In this document: positions 41,937 to 50,419 of the stretch, in pieces
Numbering within the stretch: position 1 is the stretch's first letter
Layout of the letters: each line of letters begins with the position of its first letter
Assembly (NCBI GenBank): GCA_036504035.1
Contig: DASXVV010000009.1
Span: 372,001-436,000, forward strand
Length of the DNA stretch: 64,000 nt
Direction of reading: 5' to 3'
Origin: Candidatus Deferrimicrobiaceae bacterium
GTDB taxonomy: Bacteria > Desulfobacterota > Deferrimicrobia > Deferrimicrobiales > Deferrimicrobiaceae
Made by a program: the position numbers and the translations under genes
Notes under the pieces: model-generated
What the model was told of the DNA's origin: nothing
The model's database searches: none
What the model saw: the letters and a program-made list of their open reading frames with translations, nothing else

Positions 41937-42412
41937 AGGGATACCACCCCTTCTCCTGATGTCTTGAGAACAACCATGCCGGTATTCATTTCAAGGGAGA
42001 TCGTCCGGTTGACCGTTCCCCCGAGCGCGGTCGCGCCCATGGTCACCCCGTTCTGCCACAGCATCTTTCGCATGGAGAGGATGTTGCGCTTCCCGATATT
42101 GAACAGGCCGTTGGGATCGAGCAGCTGCGCGCCGCCGACCGCCTTGACGACAAGCCGCCCCTTGACCGCCCCGAAACGGTAGCATTCCCTGAAGAGGATC
42201 GGGATGCCCGTATCGCCGAACATGTACGGATTCTTTGCGGCCTTCTCGGGGGATAGCGACGACTCGGGAAGCATGTAGTGGAGCAGACCGCCCACGACCG
42301 CCACGGGATCGTAGATGACGATGCCGATGCAGGAACCCAGCGAGTAGGTGATCAGGACATCGTCGGCACGGTTGCTGACCTTGAGGTCGGCCACCCCGAC
42401 GGTCAACTTCAT
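41933..42412 (-). CDS. cheD: Chemoreceptor glutamine deamidase CheD
   Basis: A 159-residue protein with the CheD catalytic set: Cys in YSLGSCIGIVIYDP, His in GGLLHYMLPES, and a threonine in the C-terminal GGTVNRTISLEM region. CheD deamidates receptor glutamines and, in many bacteria, pairs with CheC/CheX phosphatases. Its ATG overlaps the cheR stop (ATGA), and the HDOD gene overlaps its end. A longer frame to 42940 runs through cheR and is rejected. Confidence 0.93.
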   Translation of the reverse strand: MKLTVGVADLKVSNRADDVLITYSLGSCIGIVIYDPVAVVGGLLHYMLPESSLSPEKAAKNPYMFGDTGIPILFRECYRFGAVKGRLVVKAVGGAQLLDPNGLFNIGKRNILSMRKMLWQNGVTMGATALGGTVNRTISLEMNTGMVVLKTSGEGVVSL

Positions 42413-43317
42413 AAGCGATGTCCCTTGTGCTCGCCCCCCGCGCCCATCTTCCGGTAGACGGCCGGCCTGACATACGTGAACGGATGGGCGACGCTGTTGA
42501 GGCTTTCGGAGTGCCCGATGAACAGGTAGCCGCCGTCCGCCAGATAGCGATAGTAGCGGTTGACGAGCGATTCCTGGGTCGGGCGGTCGAAGTAGATCAT
42601 CACGTTGCGGCAAAAGATCGCGTCGAATGGTCCCTTGAACGGGTACTCGGCGTGCAGGTTCAGGTGCGCGAAGGTCACCATCTTCCGGATGGCGGGCTGA
42701 ACCCGGAAATACCCGCCGTCGCCATGGACCTCGGTCGGGACGAACCAGCGGCTTGCGACGGGCGACGGCATCGTCTTGAGCTTGTCCTGCGAATAGACGC
42801 CGTTCCGGGCGACCTGGAGCACCCGCGTCGAGATGTCGGTCGCGAGGATCCGGGCGTCCCAGCCGTCGACGCCGGGCAGCGTCTCGCGCAGCGTGATGGC
42901 CAGGGTGTACGGCTCCTCGCCGGTCGAGCAGCCCGCGCACCAGATCCGGACCTTCCGGGTCTCCGGTGACGTGCGAACCGCCGCAAGCGCGGGAATCACG
43001 GTCGATTCGATGAAATGGAAGTGGTCGGGCTCGCGATAGAACGACGTGACGTTGGTCGAAATGGCGTCGAGCAGGAGCGTGAGCTCTTCGCCGCTCCGGT
43101 CTGCCTCGACGGCCTTGAGATAGTCGGTGAAGGATCGCAGGCCGCGCCGGCGGAGGATCTTGCCAAGCCGCGCCCGCAACAGCTCTTTCTTCCCTTCGTT
43201 AAGCGTGATCCCCGCAGTGTCGTAGATGATCCGACGGAATTTCTCGAAATCGGCGTCGGTCAGGTCGCGGACGCCCCCCAAGTCTCTTACCATTTCGGTC
43301 GGGCCACCGCTGAACAT
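42409..43317 (-). CDS. cheR: Chemotaxis methyltransferase CheR
   Basis: A 302-residue SAM-dependent methyltransferase for chemoreceptor glutamates. It has an N-terminal helical domain (LTDADFEKFRRIIYDTAGITL), TSFYREPDHFHFI, the SAM site RIWCAGCSTGEEPYTLAI, ILATDISTRVL, and FDAIFCRNVMIYFDRPTQ. The ATG at 43317 comes one base after the cheA stop. An in-frame extension upstream into cheA is rejected, and MVRDLGG at about 43290 is an alternative start. Confidence 0.94.
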   Translation of the reverse strand: MFSGGPTEMVRDLGGVRDLTDADFEKFRRIIYDTAGITLNEGKKELLRARLGKILRRRGLRSFTDYLKAVEADRSGEELTLLLDAISTNVTSFYREPDHFHFIESTVIPALAAVRTSPETRKVRIWCAGCSTGEEPYTLAITLRETLPGVDGWDARILATDISTRVLQVARNGVYSQDKLKTMPSPVASRWFVPTEVHGDGGYFRVQPAIRKMVTFAHLNLHAEYPFKGPFDAIFCRNVMIYFDRPTQESLVNRYYRYLADGGYLFIGHSESLNSVAHPFTYVRPAVYRKMGAGGEHKGHRL

Positions 43318-43318
43318 G

Positions 43319-45571
43319 TCAGTTGAAGGAGGGCTGCTTGCCTGTGATCTCGAAGATTCCCGAGACATCGAGGATCAGCCCCACCCGTCCGTCTCCCATG
43401 ATGGCGCCGCCCGAAATGCCCCGGACATTCGCCATACCGCCGCCGAGCGTCTTGATGACGACTTCCTGCTTCCCGAGCAGCTCGTCGACGAGCACCGCCC
43501 GCTTCTGCCCCTCGCTCTCGATGACGACGACGAGGCCGTCGCACGGATCCTGGATGCCCTCGGGGATGGAGAACAGCCGGTGGAGGCGGATCAGCGGAAG
43601 CAGTTCCTCGCGCACCCGGATGATCTCGGCGCGCTGTTCGACGGTGAGGTAATCCTCGCGCGGGGGCCTCAACGCCTCGACGATGCTGTTGGTGGGCAAG
43701 ATGTAGCGCTGCTCCCCGACCCGGACCACGATGCCGTCGATGATGGCGAGCGTCAGCGGGAACTTCATCTGGAAGGTGGAGCCCTGCCCCAGGAGGGAAC
43801 GGGTTTCGATGGTACCGCGCAGCTTCTCGACGTTCCGCTTGACGACGTCGAGCCCGACGCCGCGCCCCGAGATGTCGGTGATCTTCTCGGCCGTCGAGAA
43901 GCCGGGCTCGAACAGCAGGGCGAAGATCTCGGACTCGGACAGCGACGCGCCCGCCGGGACCACGCCGCGCTCCTGCCCTTTGGCCAGGATTTTCTCGGGG
44001 TCGAGCCCGCGGCCGTCGTCCTCGACCGCGATGACGACATTGCCGCCGTGATGGAAAGCGCGCAGCGTCACGGTGCCGCAGGCGCTCTTGTTGGCCGCAA
44101 GCCGCACGTCGGGCTTCTCGACGCCGTGGTCGACCGAGTTGCGGATCATGTGGACCAGCGGGTCGTGGATCTCCTCGATCATGTTGCGGTCGATCTCGGT
44201 GTCCTCGCCTTCCATCAGCAGCGTGACTTCCTTGCCCGACTTCTTGGCGAGGTCGCGCACCATGCGCGACATCTTCTGGAACGTGGCGCGGATCGGCACC
44301 ATCCGGAGCGACATGGAGATCTTCTGGAGCTCGGAGGTGATGCGGCCCAACTGGGACAGATTGCGATAGAAGCGCTGGCTGTCTATCGACATGACGTCGG
44401 GGTCGTTGCAGACGAGCGACTGGGCGATGACCAGCTCGCCGACCATGTCGACCAGCCCGTCGAGCTTGTGGATATTGACCCGGATGTCCTGCGCCTCGAT
44501 GGCGTTGGCCGCGTTCTTCTGGATGCGGATCGCCTGGGCGACATCCTTGGGGGAGATCTTCTTTTCTTCGACGAGCAGCATGCCGAGCGGCTGCCGTTCG
44601 GCCCCATCGGCCTGCCCGCTGAGCGTCGCGTCGATTTCGGCCTGGGTGATCTTGCCCTGCTCGACGAGCACATCGCCCAGCCGGGGGGGGATCGAAGCCG
44701 CACGGGTCCCGGGAGCGCTGTCCTCGCGCCCTTCCTGGACCGCCGTGATGCGGGCGACGATGCGGTCGGTGCCGATGAACTCGCGCGTGGGGGCGCCGGC
44801 GGAAACTTTTTCGGAGACGTCGCGGACCATCCCCTTCATGCCGTCGATCGCCTCGAAGATGACGTCGATGACGGGCCCGGTGACGGGGAGCTCGTTGCGG
44901 CGGGCCATGTCGAGGAGCGTCTCGGTGCGGTGGGCGAGCTCGTTGACGTCGCGCAGGTTAAGGAAGCCCGAGACGCCCTTGATGGTATGGAAGGCGCGGA
45001 AGATCGCATTGAGCGTCTCGCTGTCGTCGGGCGCAGCTTCGAGGTCGACCATCTTGACCTCGATGGAGTCGAGGTGCTCCATCGACTCGGTGATGAAATC
45101 GGTGTAAAGCTCCTTGTCCTGGTCGAGCGCCATGGACTTGTCGGCGACGGCCGCAGGGGGCGCCTCCTCGACCTCCCCCCCCTCGAGCACGATCTCGAGC
45201 TGCTCGCGGATGTCGGAATAGATGCGGGAAAGCACCGGCCGGTTCATCTTGTTTCCGCGGAACACCTCCTGGCAGCAGGAGGCGAGGCGGGAGAAGATGT
45301 CCATCGCCTGGTCCCAGTGCTTGCGGGCGGTGTCGTCGAACATCAGGGCGGTGCCCACCGCGTCGCCGGCGCGGACCGCATCGGGCACGTCCTCGCGCCC
45401 CTCGGACGCCGCGATCTTGCCCAGCTTCTCGAAGGAGGACAGGATCTCGCCAAGCTTGCGCATATCGTCCCGGGTGGCGGTCAGGACCGCCACCGAAATG
45501 CGGTCGAACTGCACCTCGGCAGGCGTCTTCTCCGGGCCGCCCTGCGGGTCGGAAATCTCTGGTTCGCTCAT
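43319..45571 (-). CDS. cheA: Chemotaxis histidine kinase CheA, with tandem MshEN-like insertion
   Basis: A 750-residue CheA. Residues 1-135 are an extra helical N-terminal region. The HPt domain follows with His195 in RAFHTIKGVSGF. Residues 296-352 hold two LGD/LGM-type repeats (RLGDVLVEQGKIT and PLGMLLVEEKKIS) like the c-di-GMP-binding MshEN/GspE-N fold. Then come the dimerisation helices, the ATPase (MIRNSVDHGVE, VEDDGRGLDPEKI, ISGRGVGLDVVK, GQGSTFQMKFPLTLA) and a CheW-like domain ending DVSGIFEI. No separate P2 CheY-binding domain is clear. It follows cheW by 29 bases. Confidence 0.95.
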   Translation of the reverse strand: MSEPEISDPQGGPEKTPAEVQFDRISVAVLTATRDDMRKLGEILSSFEKLGKIAASEGREDVPDAVRAGDAVGTALMFDDTARKHWDQAMDIFSRLASCCQEVFRGNKMNRPVLSRIYSDIREQLEIVLEGGEVEEAPPAAVADKSMALDQDKELYTDFITESMEHLDSIEVKMVDLEAAPDDSETLNAIFRAFHTIKGVSGFLNLRDVNELAHRTETLLDMARRNELPVTGPVIDVIFEAIDGMKGMVRDVSEKVSAGAPTREFIGTDRIVARITAVQEGREDSAPGTRAASIPPRLGDVLVEQGKITQAEIDATLSGQADGAERQPLGMLLVEEKKISPKDVAQAIRIQKNAANAIEAQDIRVNIHKLDGLVDMVGELVIAQSLVCNDPDVMSIDSQRFYRNLSQLGRITSELQKISMSLRMVPIRATFQKMSRMVRDLAKKSGKEVTLLMEGEDTEIDRNMIEEIHDPLVHMIRNSVDHGVEKPDVRLAANKSACGTVTLRAFHHGGNVVIAVEDDGRGLDPEKILAKGQERGVVPAGASLSESEIFALLFEPGFSTAEKITDISGRGVGLDVVKRNVEKLRGTIETRSLLGQGSTFQMKFPLTLAIIDGIVVRVGEQRYILPTNSIVEALRPPREDYLTVEQRAEIIRVREELLPLIRLHRLFSIPEGIQDPCDGLVVVIESEGQKRAVLVDELLGKQEVVIKTLGGGMANVRGISGGAIMGDGRVGLILDVSGIFEITGKQPSFN

Positions 45572-45600
45572 CTCTATGTTCCCGTTTCCTCGCCGGCTGC

Positions 45601-46098
45601 TCAGCCTGCGAACTGGCCCAGTCCGCCGCCGGAAAGCACCATGCCGATGTCGAGCAGGATGACGACCTTCGACTTGATCTTGGCCATGCCCCGGATGTAT
45701 TCGGTCGAGAAGGAGGCGCCGAATTCGGGCGTCGGCTCGACGTCGGCCTCGGAAATGTTGGTTACCTCGGAGACGGCGTCGACGATGATCCCGACCAGCA
45801 TCTTCCCGTCGGGCGTCTCGAGCTCGACGACGATGATGCAGGTGCGCTCGGTGTATTCGCGCTCGTCGAACCCGAACTTGAGCCGCAGGTCGACGACCGG
45901 GATGATCTTGCCCCGGAGGTTCAGCACGCCCTTGACGAAGGGGGGCGACTGCGGCACGGGAGTGATATCCATGATGCCGATGATTTCCTTGACCTTAAGG
46001 ATGTCGAGACCGTAGATCTCCTCGCCCAGCTGGAAGGTCAGGAACTTGTGGCTTTTGACCGAACCGGTTGCCGCGTCGATACCTTGGCGCTCCGCCAT
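45601..46098 (-). CDS. cheW: Chemotaxis coupling protein CheW
   Basis: A 165-residue CheW linking receptors to CheA. It has FQLGEEIYGLDILKVKEIIG, VLNLRGKIIPVVDLRLKFG, and VDAVSEVTNISEADVEP, a typical set. The start at 46098 is chosen because GGAGGG lies ten bases upstream. The longer frame to 46137 has no RBS and would start on top of the predicted transcription start. It is the first gene of cheW-cheA-cheR-cheD-HDOD-cheB-HD-GYP, expressed from a sigma-28-like promoter. Confidence 0.95.
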   Translation of the reverse strand: MAERQGIDAATGSVKSHKFLTFQLGEEIYGLDILKVKEIIGIMDITPVPQSPPFVKGVLNLRGKIIPVVDLRLKFGFDEREYTERTCIIVVELETPDGKMLVGIIVDAVSEVTNISEADVEPTPEFGASFSTEYIRGMAKIKSKVVILLDIGMVLSGGGLGQFAG

Positions 46099-46142
46099 GA
46101 ACTTTTCCCTCCGAATGAACAGGTTTACGCCGAACATTATAT

Positions 46143-46170
46143 CTATCGGACCGATCCCCTGAAAACTTCA
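46143..46170 (-). promoter_or_regulatory. Sigma-28-like promoter of the cheW operon
   Basis: The minus strand reads TGAA, a 16-base spacer, then TCCGATAG. The -10 matches GCCGATAA at six of eight bases, and the -35 is one base off TAAA. Sequence and spacing agree with the flgM and fliC promoters of this window. The start point would fall about 40 bases before the cheW ATG. Confidence 0.6.
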
Positions 46171-46193
46171 CTCCAATTTCCCGGACGAAGGCC

Positions 46194-46220
46194 TAAAGTT
46201 TCCAGCCGTTTTTCCGATGA
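46194..46220 (+). promoter_or_regulatory. Sigma-28-like promoter of the cheX operon
   Basis: The plus strand reads TAAA, a 15-base spacer, then TCCGATGA. It lies back to back with the cheW-operon site in the same 156-base gap. The start point would fall about 28 bases before the cheX ATG. The -10 has two mismatches, so it is weaker than the others. Confidence 0.5.
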
Positions 46221-46254
46221 GAATTAGGTAGGAAACCAACCCTGGGGGAACCGA

Positions 46255-46746
46255 ATGGTCATCGCAGACATGGGCGCGATCATGATCGACGCCGTCCACG
46301 ACGTGTTCGAGACGCTCATCTTCATCCTTCCCGAGGAGCTGCCTCCCCAGGAAACGGAGGAAAGCCGCCTCTGCGGGGAGCTCATCTCCTCCATCCACAT
46401 TCAGGGCGACCTCAACGGAATCGTCTCGATGTCCTGCTCGCGAAAGTCGGCGGAACTGCTGACGCGCAACATGCTGGGCACCGAAGACGAGCAACCGGCC
46501 GAGGGAGAGGTCGCCGACTGTGCCGGCGAGATCGTGAACATCGTCACGGGCAACATCAAGAGCAAGGCGCTCGAGAAAGGCATCAATTTCACATTGTCGA
46601 TCCCGACCGTGGTCTACGGACAGGAGGTCGTCCTGGCGTTTCCCGAGGAAGTGCACGGGGTGCGCGTCCCCTTCCTGGTCGAAGGCGACGAGATCGTCTT
46701 CTCGTTCTTCTGCAAGGGGGGCGGAGCGGGCCTGCTCGACGAGTAG
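46255..46746 (+). CDS. cheX: CheX-like CheY-P phosphatase
   Basis: A 163-residue protein with the CheC/CheX/FliY phosphatase motif, here ADCAGEIVNIVTGNIK with Asp, Glu and Asn at D-x3-E-x2-N and a following proline in SIPTVV. CheX dephosphorylates CheY. CheX proteins usually form dimers. GGGGG sits six bases before the ATG. It lies upstream of a CheC-like/pseudo-receiver gene and cheY in one operon, matching its role. Confidence 0.85.
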   Translation: MVIADMGAIMIDAVHDVFETLIFILPEELPPQETEESRLCGELISSIHIQGDLNGIVSMSCSRKSAELLTRNMLGTEDEQPAEGEVADCAGEIVNIVTGNIKSKALEKGINFTLSIPTVVYGQEVVLAFPEEVHGVRVPFLVEGDEIVFSFFCKGGGAGLLDE

Positions 46747-46758
46747 CCGCAAAAAACC

Positions 46759-47739
46759 ATGGCGTCGGACAAATTCATCAAGGCGGCGGAATCGCTCCTG
46801 ACCCGTTGCGTCGAGCAGACCGGAGAACGACTTGGCTCCCTCGTCGGGGGCGAAGCCGAGTTCCGGTCCGATGGAATCGGGGTCCTCTCCGCCGAGGACT
46901 ACGCCCGGAAGAACCGCAAGAAGGCCGCGGTCCTGCTGATGGAGAGCAACGGCGACGGTCACGCGCTGATGTTCATCCGGATGCAGGAAGCGATCCTCAT
47001 GGCCGGCACGCTTCTGATGATGCCCCAGAACCAGATCAAGGAGATGATCAAGTCCGGAGAGATGGAGCAGGACCTGAACGACGCCTTCAACGAGGTCGCC
47101 AATATCGTCTACGGCGCCGTCGACGAGCTGACGCACGAGATGTCGCCCGAGAACGGAAAGCTCCGGAACGAGGGCGTGCAGCTGATCGATCCGTCCAAAA
47201 TGAGCGATCTCGAGACGCTTTGGCCGGCCGGCCTCACGTTCGGCGGCGAGTTGTCGATGACGTTCCCCGGATTCGAGGGGGCGTCGGCTTTCCTCGTCTT
47301 CGACGAGGCGCTCCTCACCCAGGTCACCGGGATCCCGGTCGACGAACCCGCTTCGGAAGGATCCGCGGTGGGCCCCGAGGTGCTGCTTTTCGGGACCGAC
47401 CCCACGATCGCGGCCGACCTCGAGCAGTTCCTGTCCGGACAGGGAATCGGCACCCGCCGGATCGACAACGCCGGGGAAGCGGTCGAATACCTGTCGAGAA
47501 AGCCCGTATTGGTCGTTGCCGGGTTCGTGCCCGGCGCCGAATCGTCGATCGAGAAGATCTGCGTCGCCGCCGGCAGCCGGATGCACATCCCGGTCGTGGG
47601 AGTCTCCTCGAACCCGACCCGGGAAACCGTCCTCCTGGCGAAAAAAACGGGGGTCAAGGCCCTCCTCGTACACCCGTTTTCGCCCGACACGCTGCGAACA
47701 AAGGTAGCGCCTTTGATCGCAGGTTGTGTAAAATCCTAA
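46759..47739 (+). CDS. CheC/CheX-like phosphatase fused to degenerate receiver domain
   Basis: A 326-residue protein of two parts. Residues 50-190 resemble CheC/CheX, with a D-x3-E-x2-N motif (D108, E112, N115) in NDAFNEVANIVYGAVDE. Residues 206-322 have the length and spacing of a receiver domain, but the acidic pair, phosphoacceptor and conserved lysine are replaced (LLFGTDP, LVVAGFVPG, VHPFSPD). It therefore probably cannot be phosphorylated in the usual way. It lies 12 bases after cheX and 29 bases before cheY, so it likely controls CheY-P. No clear RBS. A shadow frame of 320 residues overlaps it and is rejected. Confidence 0.75.
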   Translation: MASDKFIKAAESLLTRCVEQTGERLGSLVGGEAEFRSDGIGVLSAEDYARKNRKKAAVLLMESNGDGHALMFIRMQEAILMAGTLLMMPQNQIKEMIKSGEMEQDLNDAFNEVANIVYGAVDELTHEMSPENGKLRNEGVQLIDPSKMSDLETLWPAGLTFGGELSMTFPGFEGASAFLVFDEALLTQVTGIPVDEPASEGSAVGPEVLLFGTDPTIAADLEQFLSGQGIGTRRIDNAGEAVEYLSRKPVLVVAGFVPGAESSIEKICVAAGSRMHIPVVGVSSNPTRETVLLAKKTGVKALLVHPFSPDTLRTKVAPLIAGCVKS

Positions 47740-47768
47740 TATCCGGCAAGCAAGGGGAAACCGACTGA

Positions 47769-48127
<359 letters not shown>

Positions 48128-48140
<13 letters not shown>

Positions 48141-48745
48141 GCCCCCTGCAACTCCCCGAGAAACCGGCTCCAGCCGTCAAGGTTCGGCACCACTTCATAT
48201 TCAAGCACATCGGCCATGAGCGTCCAGTCTTCCCCGCGTTGCGCCTCGAGCAGCCGGTTCAGGATTTCGGCCGTATCGGTCGACGGCGGCTCGGGAGGCG
48301 CCGTCCCCTCTCCCATGATGAAGCAGCCCGCCTGGAAACCGCCGAGGATGGCGCCGCAAAGCTGGAAAAACGTTTCCATCGACGACACGCACGCCATGTA
48401 CATCGACATCCCGCCTTCGAAATCGCCCTGTCGGAACGACGCCGACGCCCGCCCGATATCGGTGCGCATCGCTTCGGCGAGCGAAAGCGCCCCTGCGATG
48501 CCGCTCTTGTAAAGCTCGGCTGCGGTTCCCGTGGTGACGCTCACCTCGGTGAATCCCGCCAGCGGCGTGTCGGCAAGCTCTTTTTCGCCCGCCGCATCGA
48601 GTTCCCTTCCGTCGACCTCGACCCGGCAGACGACGCGCCCCGAATCGGCGCTGTCCTGGTAAAGGCGGAGCATGAGCGCGGACAGGTCCGGCAAGCCGGA
48701 CAGCTCCCACTGCGCCTCGTTTCCGTCGATCAATAGCCTGGGCAT
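48128..48745 (-). CDS. Hypothetical protein in the flagellin modification operon
   Basis: A 205-residue protein I do not recognise. It has an N-terminal beta-rich part (MPRLLIDGNEAQWELSGL, VVCRVEVDGRELD) and a helical middle with MEAFFQL-like content (ASASFRQGDFEGGMSMYMACVSSMETFFQLCGAILGG). A C-terminal helix contains WTLMADVLEYEVVPNLDGW. No signal peptide is seen. Its ATG directly follows the stop of the heptosyltransferase gene, so it belongs to that operon. A role in flagellar assembly or glycosylation is possible only from position. Confidence 0.7.
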
Positions 48746-50419
48746 TCAGCCACTCCCTTCGTGCCGGTCGGACCCGGCGTCCTCACCGTTCGCCAAAAGA
48801 TACGCCAGACTTCGCGTACGGCGCAACAACTTTCCGTAAATCCTGGCATTTTCGGCGGACGCCTCTTCGAGCCCACCCGCTTCCATGTTTTCCTCTTCGA
48901 GCGCAAACATCGTGCATAAACTGTTCACCTCGGGAACGGCCTGCCCCAGCTCCCGGATCGATTTCCCCGAGCGACGGATCGTTTCGAGCCCCGCCTCGAG
49001 CTGCGCCCGGTGGCGCGGGTTCCGGCCCAGTTTTGCAAGATCGCCCCCGGCGTTCCGTCCTTCGAGCGCAAGCGATTCGAGCTTCCTTAGGACAGCGACG
49101 AGTTCGCCGCCTGCCGCGGGCAAGACGAAACGCTCGCCGGGCATCGCCCCCATGTCCCCGAGGGATGCCGGCCAGATCTTGCGATAGGCGCGGACAAGCC
49201 GTGTGCGGAGATCGGGCGGGCGGTCGACCAGTGGCCGATAGTCGAGCATGCCGTCCTCGCCCCAAAACGTCGCATAGACGTCGCACGTCGCAAACGCCCC
49301 GGCGTCGGGAATCGAGCGTTCCGCCAGCGGATCGCCGGAAAGCATCCTGACCGCGGCATCGGCGACAGCTTGCGGCGGGATCATCTCCTTGCACTCGGGG
49401 TTGACGCAGCGGACGTGGAACGAGCAGGGTGCGCAGGCGGCCCGAGACTGGACCACGACGTGCCCCTCCCCGTACGGAGCCGTATTGGAATAGTGGATCG
49501 GCCCGAGCGCGACCGACAGGACGCGCGTCCCCGCAGCCGCCGCGACATGCATCGGACCGGTGTCGTTCGTGATGGCCAGGTCGCAACGCTCCAGGAGCCC
49601 GGCGAGTTGCGCCAGGTCGGTCTTGCCGGCCGCGACGGCGCTCCCCGGCGCGTCGATGCAGGCGAGCGCGCGTTCGGCCACTTCGCGCTCCGCCCCGCCG
49701 CCGCCGACGAGCAGGAAGCGGGCGTTCCCGACCCGTTCCCTGATCGCGCGGCAGGCCAGGACGAACGATGCCGGAGTCCACATCTTGTGGGAGTCGCTTG
49801 CCCCCATGTGGACGGCGACGAGCGGTCCGTCGCCCGCACATTCCCGCGCCAGGAAGTCCTCGGCCCAGCGGCCGGCGTCGGCAGGAATCCGGATCGCGAG
49901 CGGAAACGGCCCTTTCCCGCCCTCGGGCCCAGCCGTCTGCGCGCACAGGTCGACAAGATTGAAGGGGCAGCAGGTTTTTTCCGCGATGTAGGCATGGAGG
50001 AAACGCATCCAGGGATCCGGAACACGCCGCTGCCCCTCGAGCGTCATGACAGGCCCCCGCTTGTCGGCTGCCTGGACCAGGTACATGAGCATCGCGCTCA
50101 CGTGAGTGTGGGTCATGTTGACCGCGATGCGGAATCTCCGGGAAAGGAGCGGCGCGAGGACGGCTTCCGCCTCCCCGAGCATCGACTTCAGCGTGAGGTC
50201 GCTCCTGAGCGAGAGGCGAAGTAGCGCGTCCCGGTCGATTGGGATGATCTCGTCGACGCCGCCCATGAGCCCGGCCGCCGATACGAACTCGGGGAGGACA
50301 CAGACCGCCACGGGGGAATCCGGTTGCCGGCTTCGGAGCCGCTGGGCCAGGGGCGTCAGCTGCACCAGATCGCCGACGCGGACGAACGCCAGGATGAGGT
50401 TGGCGTCAGCGGCCGCCAT
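48746..50419 (-). CDS. GT9 (heptosyltransferase-type) glycosyltransferase with C-terminal extension
   Basis: A 557-residue protein. Residues 5-350 are a GT9 domain: LILAFVRVGDLVQLTPLAQRL, PLVAVHMGASDSHKMWTPASF, CDLAITNDTGPMHVAAAAGTRVLSVALGP. The last 200 residues are helical and unlike standard heptosyltransferases. The start at 50419 overlaps the preceding CgeB-type gene by 14 bases; GGGGAG lies upstream. Given its place behind fliS and another glycosyltransferase, transfer of sugars to flagellin is plausible. LPS core synthesis is the usual role of GT9, but no other LPS genes are here. Confidence 0.82.
   Translation of the reverse strand: MAAADANLILAFVRVGDLVQLTPLAQRLRSRQPDSPVAVCVLPEFVSAAGLMGGVDEIIPIDRDALLRLSLRSDLTLKSMLGEAEAVLAPLLSRRFRIAVNMTHTHVSAMLMYLVQAADKRGPVMTLEGQRRVPDPWMRFLHAYIAEKTCCPFNLVDLCAQTAGPEGGKGPFPLAIRIPADAGRWAEDFLARECAGDGPLVAVHMGASDSHKMWTPASFVLACRAIRERVGNARFLLVGGGGAEREVAERALACIDAPGSAVAAGKTDLAQLAGLLERCDLAITNDTGPMHVAAAAGTRVLSVALGPIHYSNTAPYGEGHVVVQSRAACAPCSFHVRCVNPECKEMIPPQAVADAAVRMLSGDPLAERSIPDAGAFATCDVYATFWGEDGMLDYRPLVDRPPDLRTRLVRAYRKIWPASLGDMGAMPGERFVLPAAGGELVAVLRKLESLALEGRNAGGDLAKLGRNPRHRAQLEAGLETIRRSGKSIRELGQAVPEVNSLCTMFALEEENMEAGGLEEASAENARIYGKLLRRTRSLAYLLANGEDAGSDRHEGSG

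Noticed and set aside
46099-46137. Longer cheW start at 46137
   Set aside because: No RBS, and the predicted transcription start falls at about the same place. The ATG at 46098 has GGAGGG ten bases upstream.
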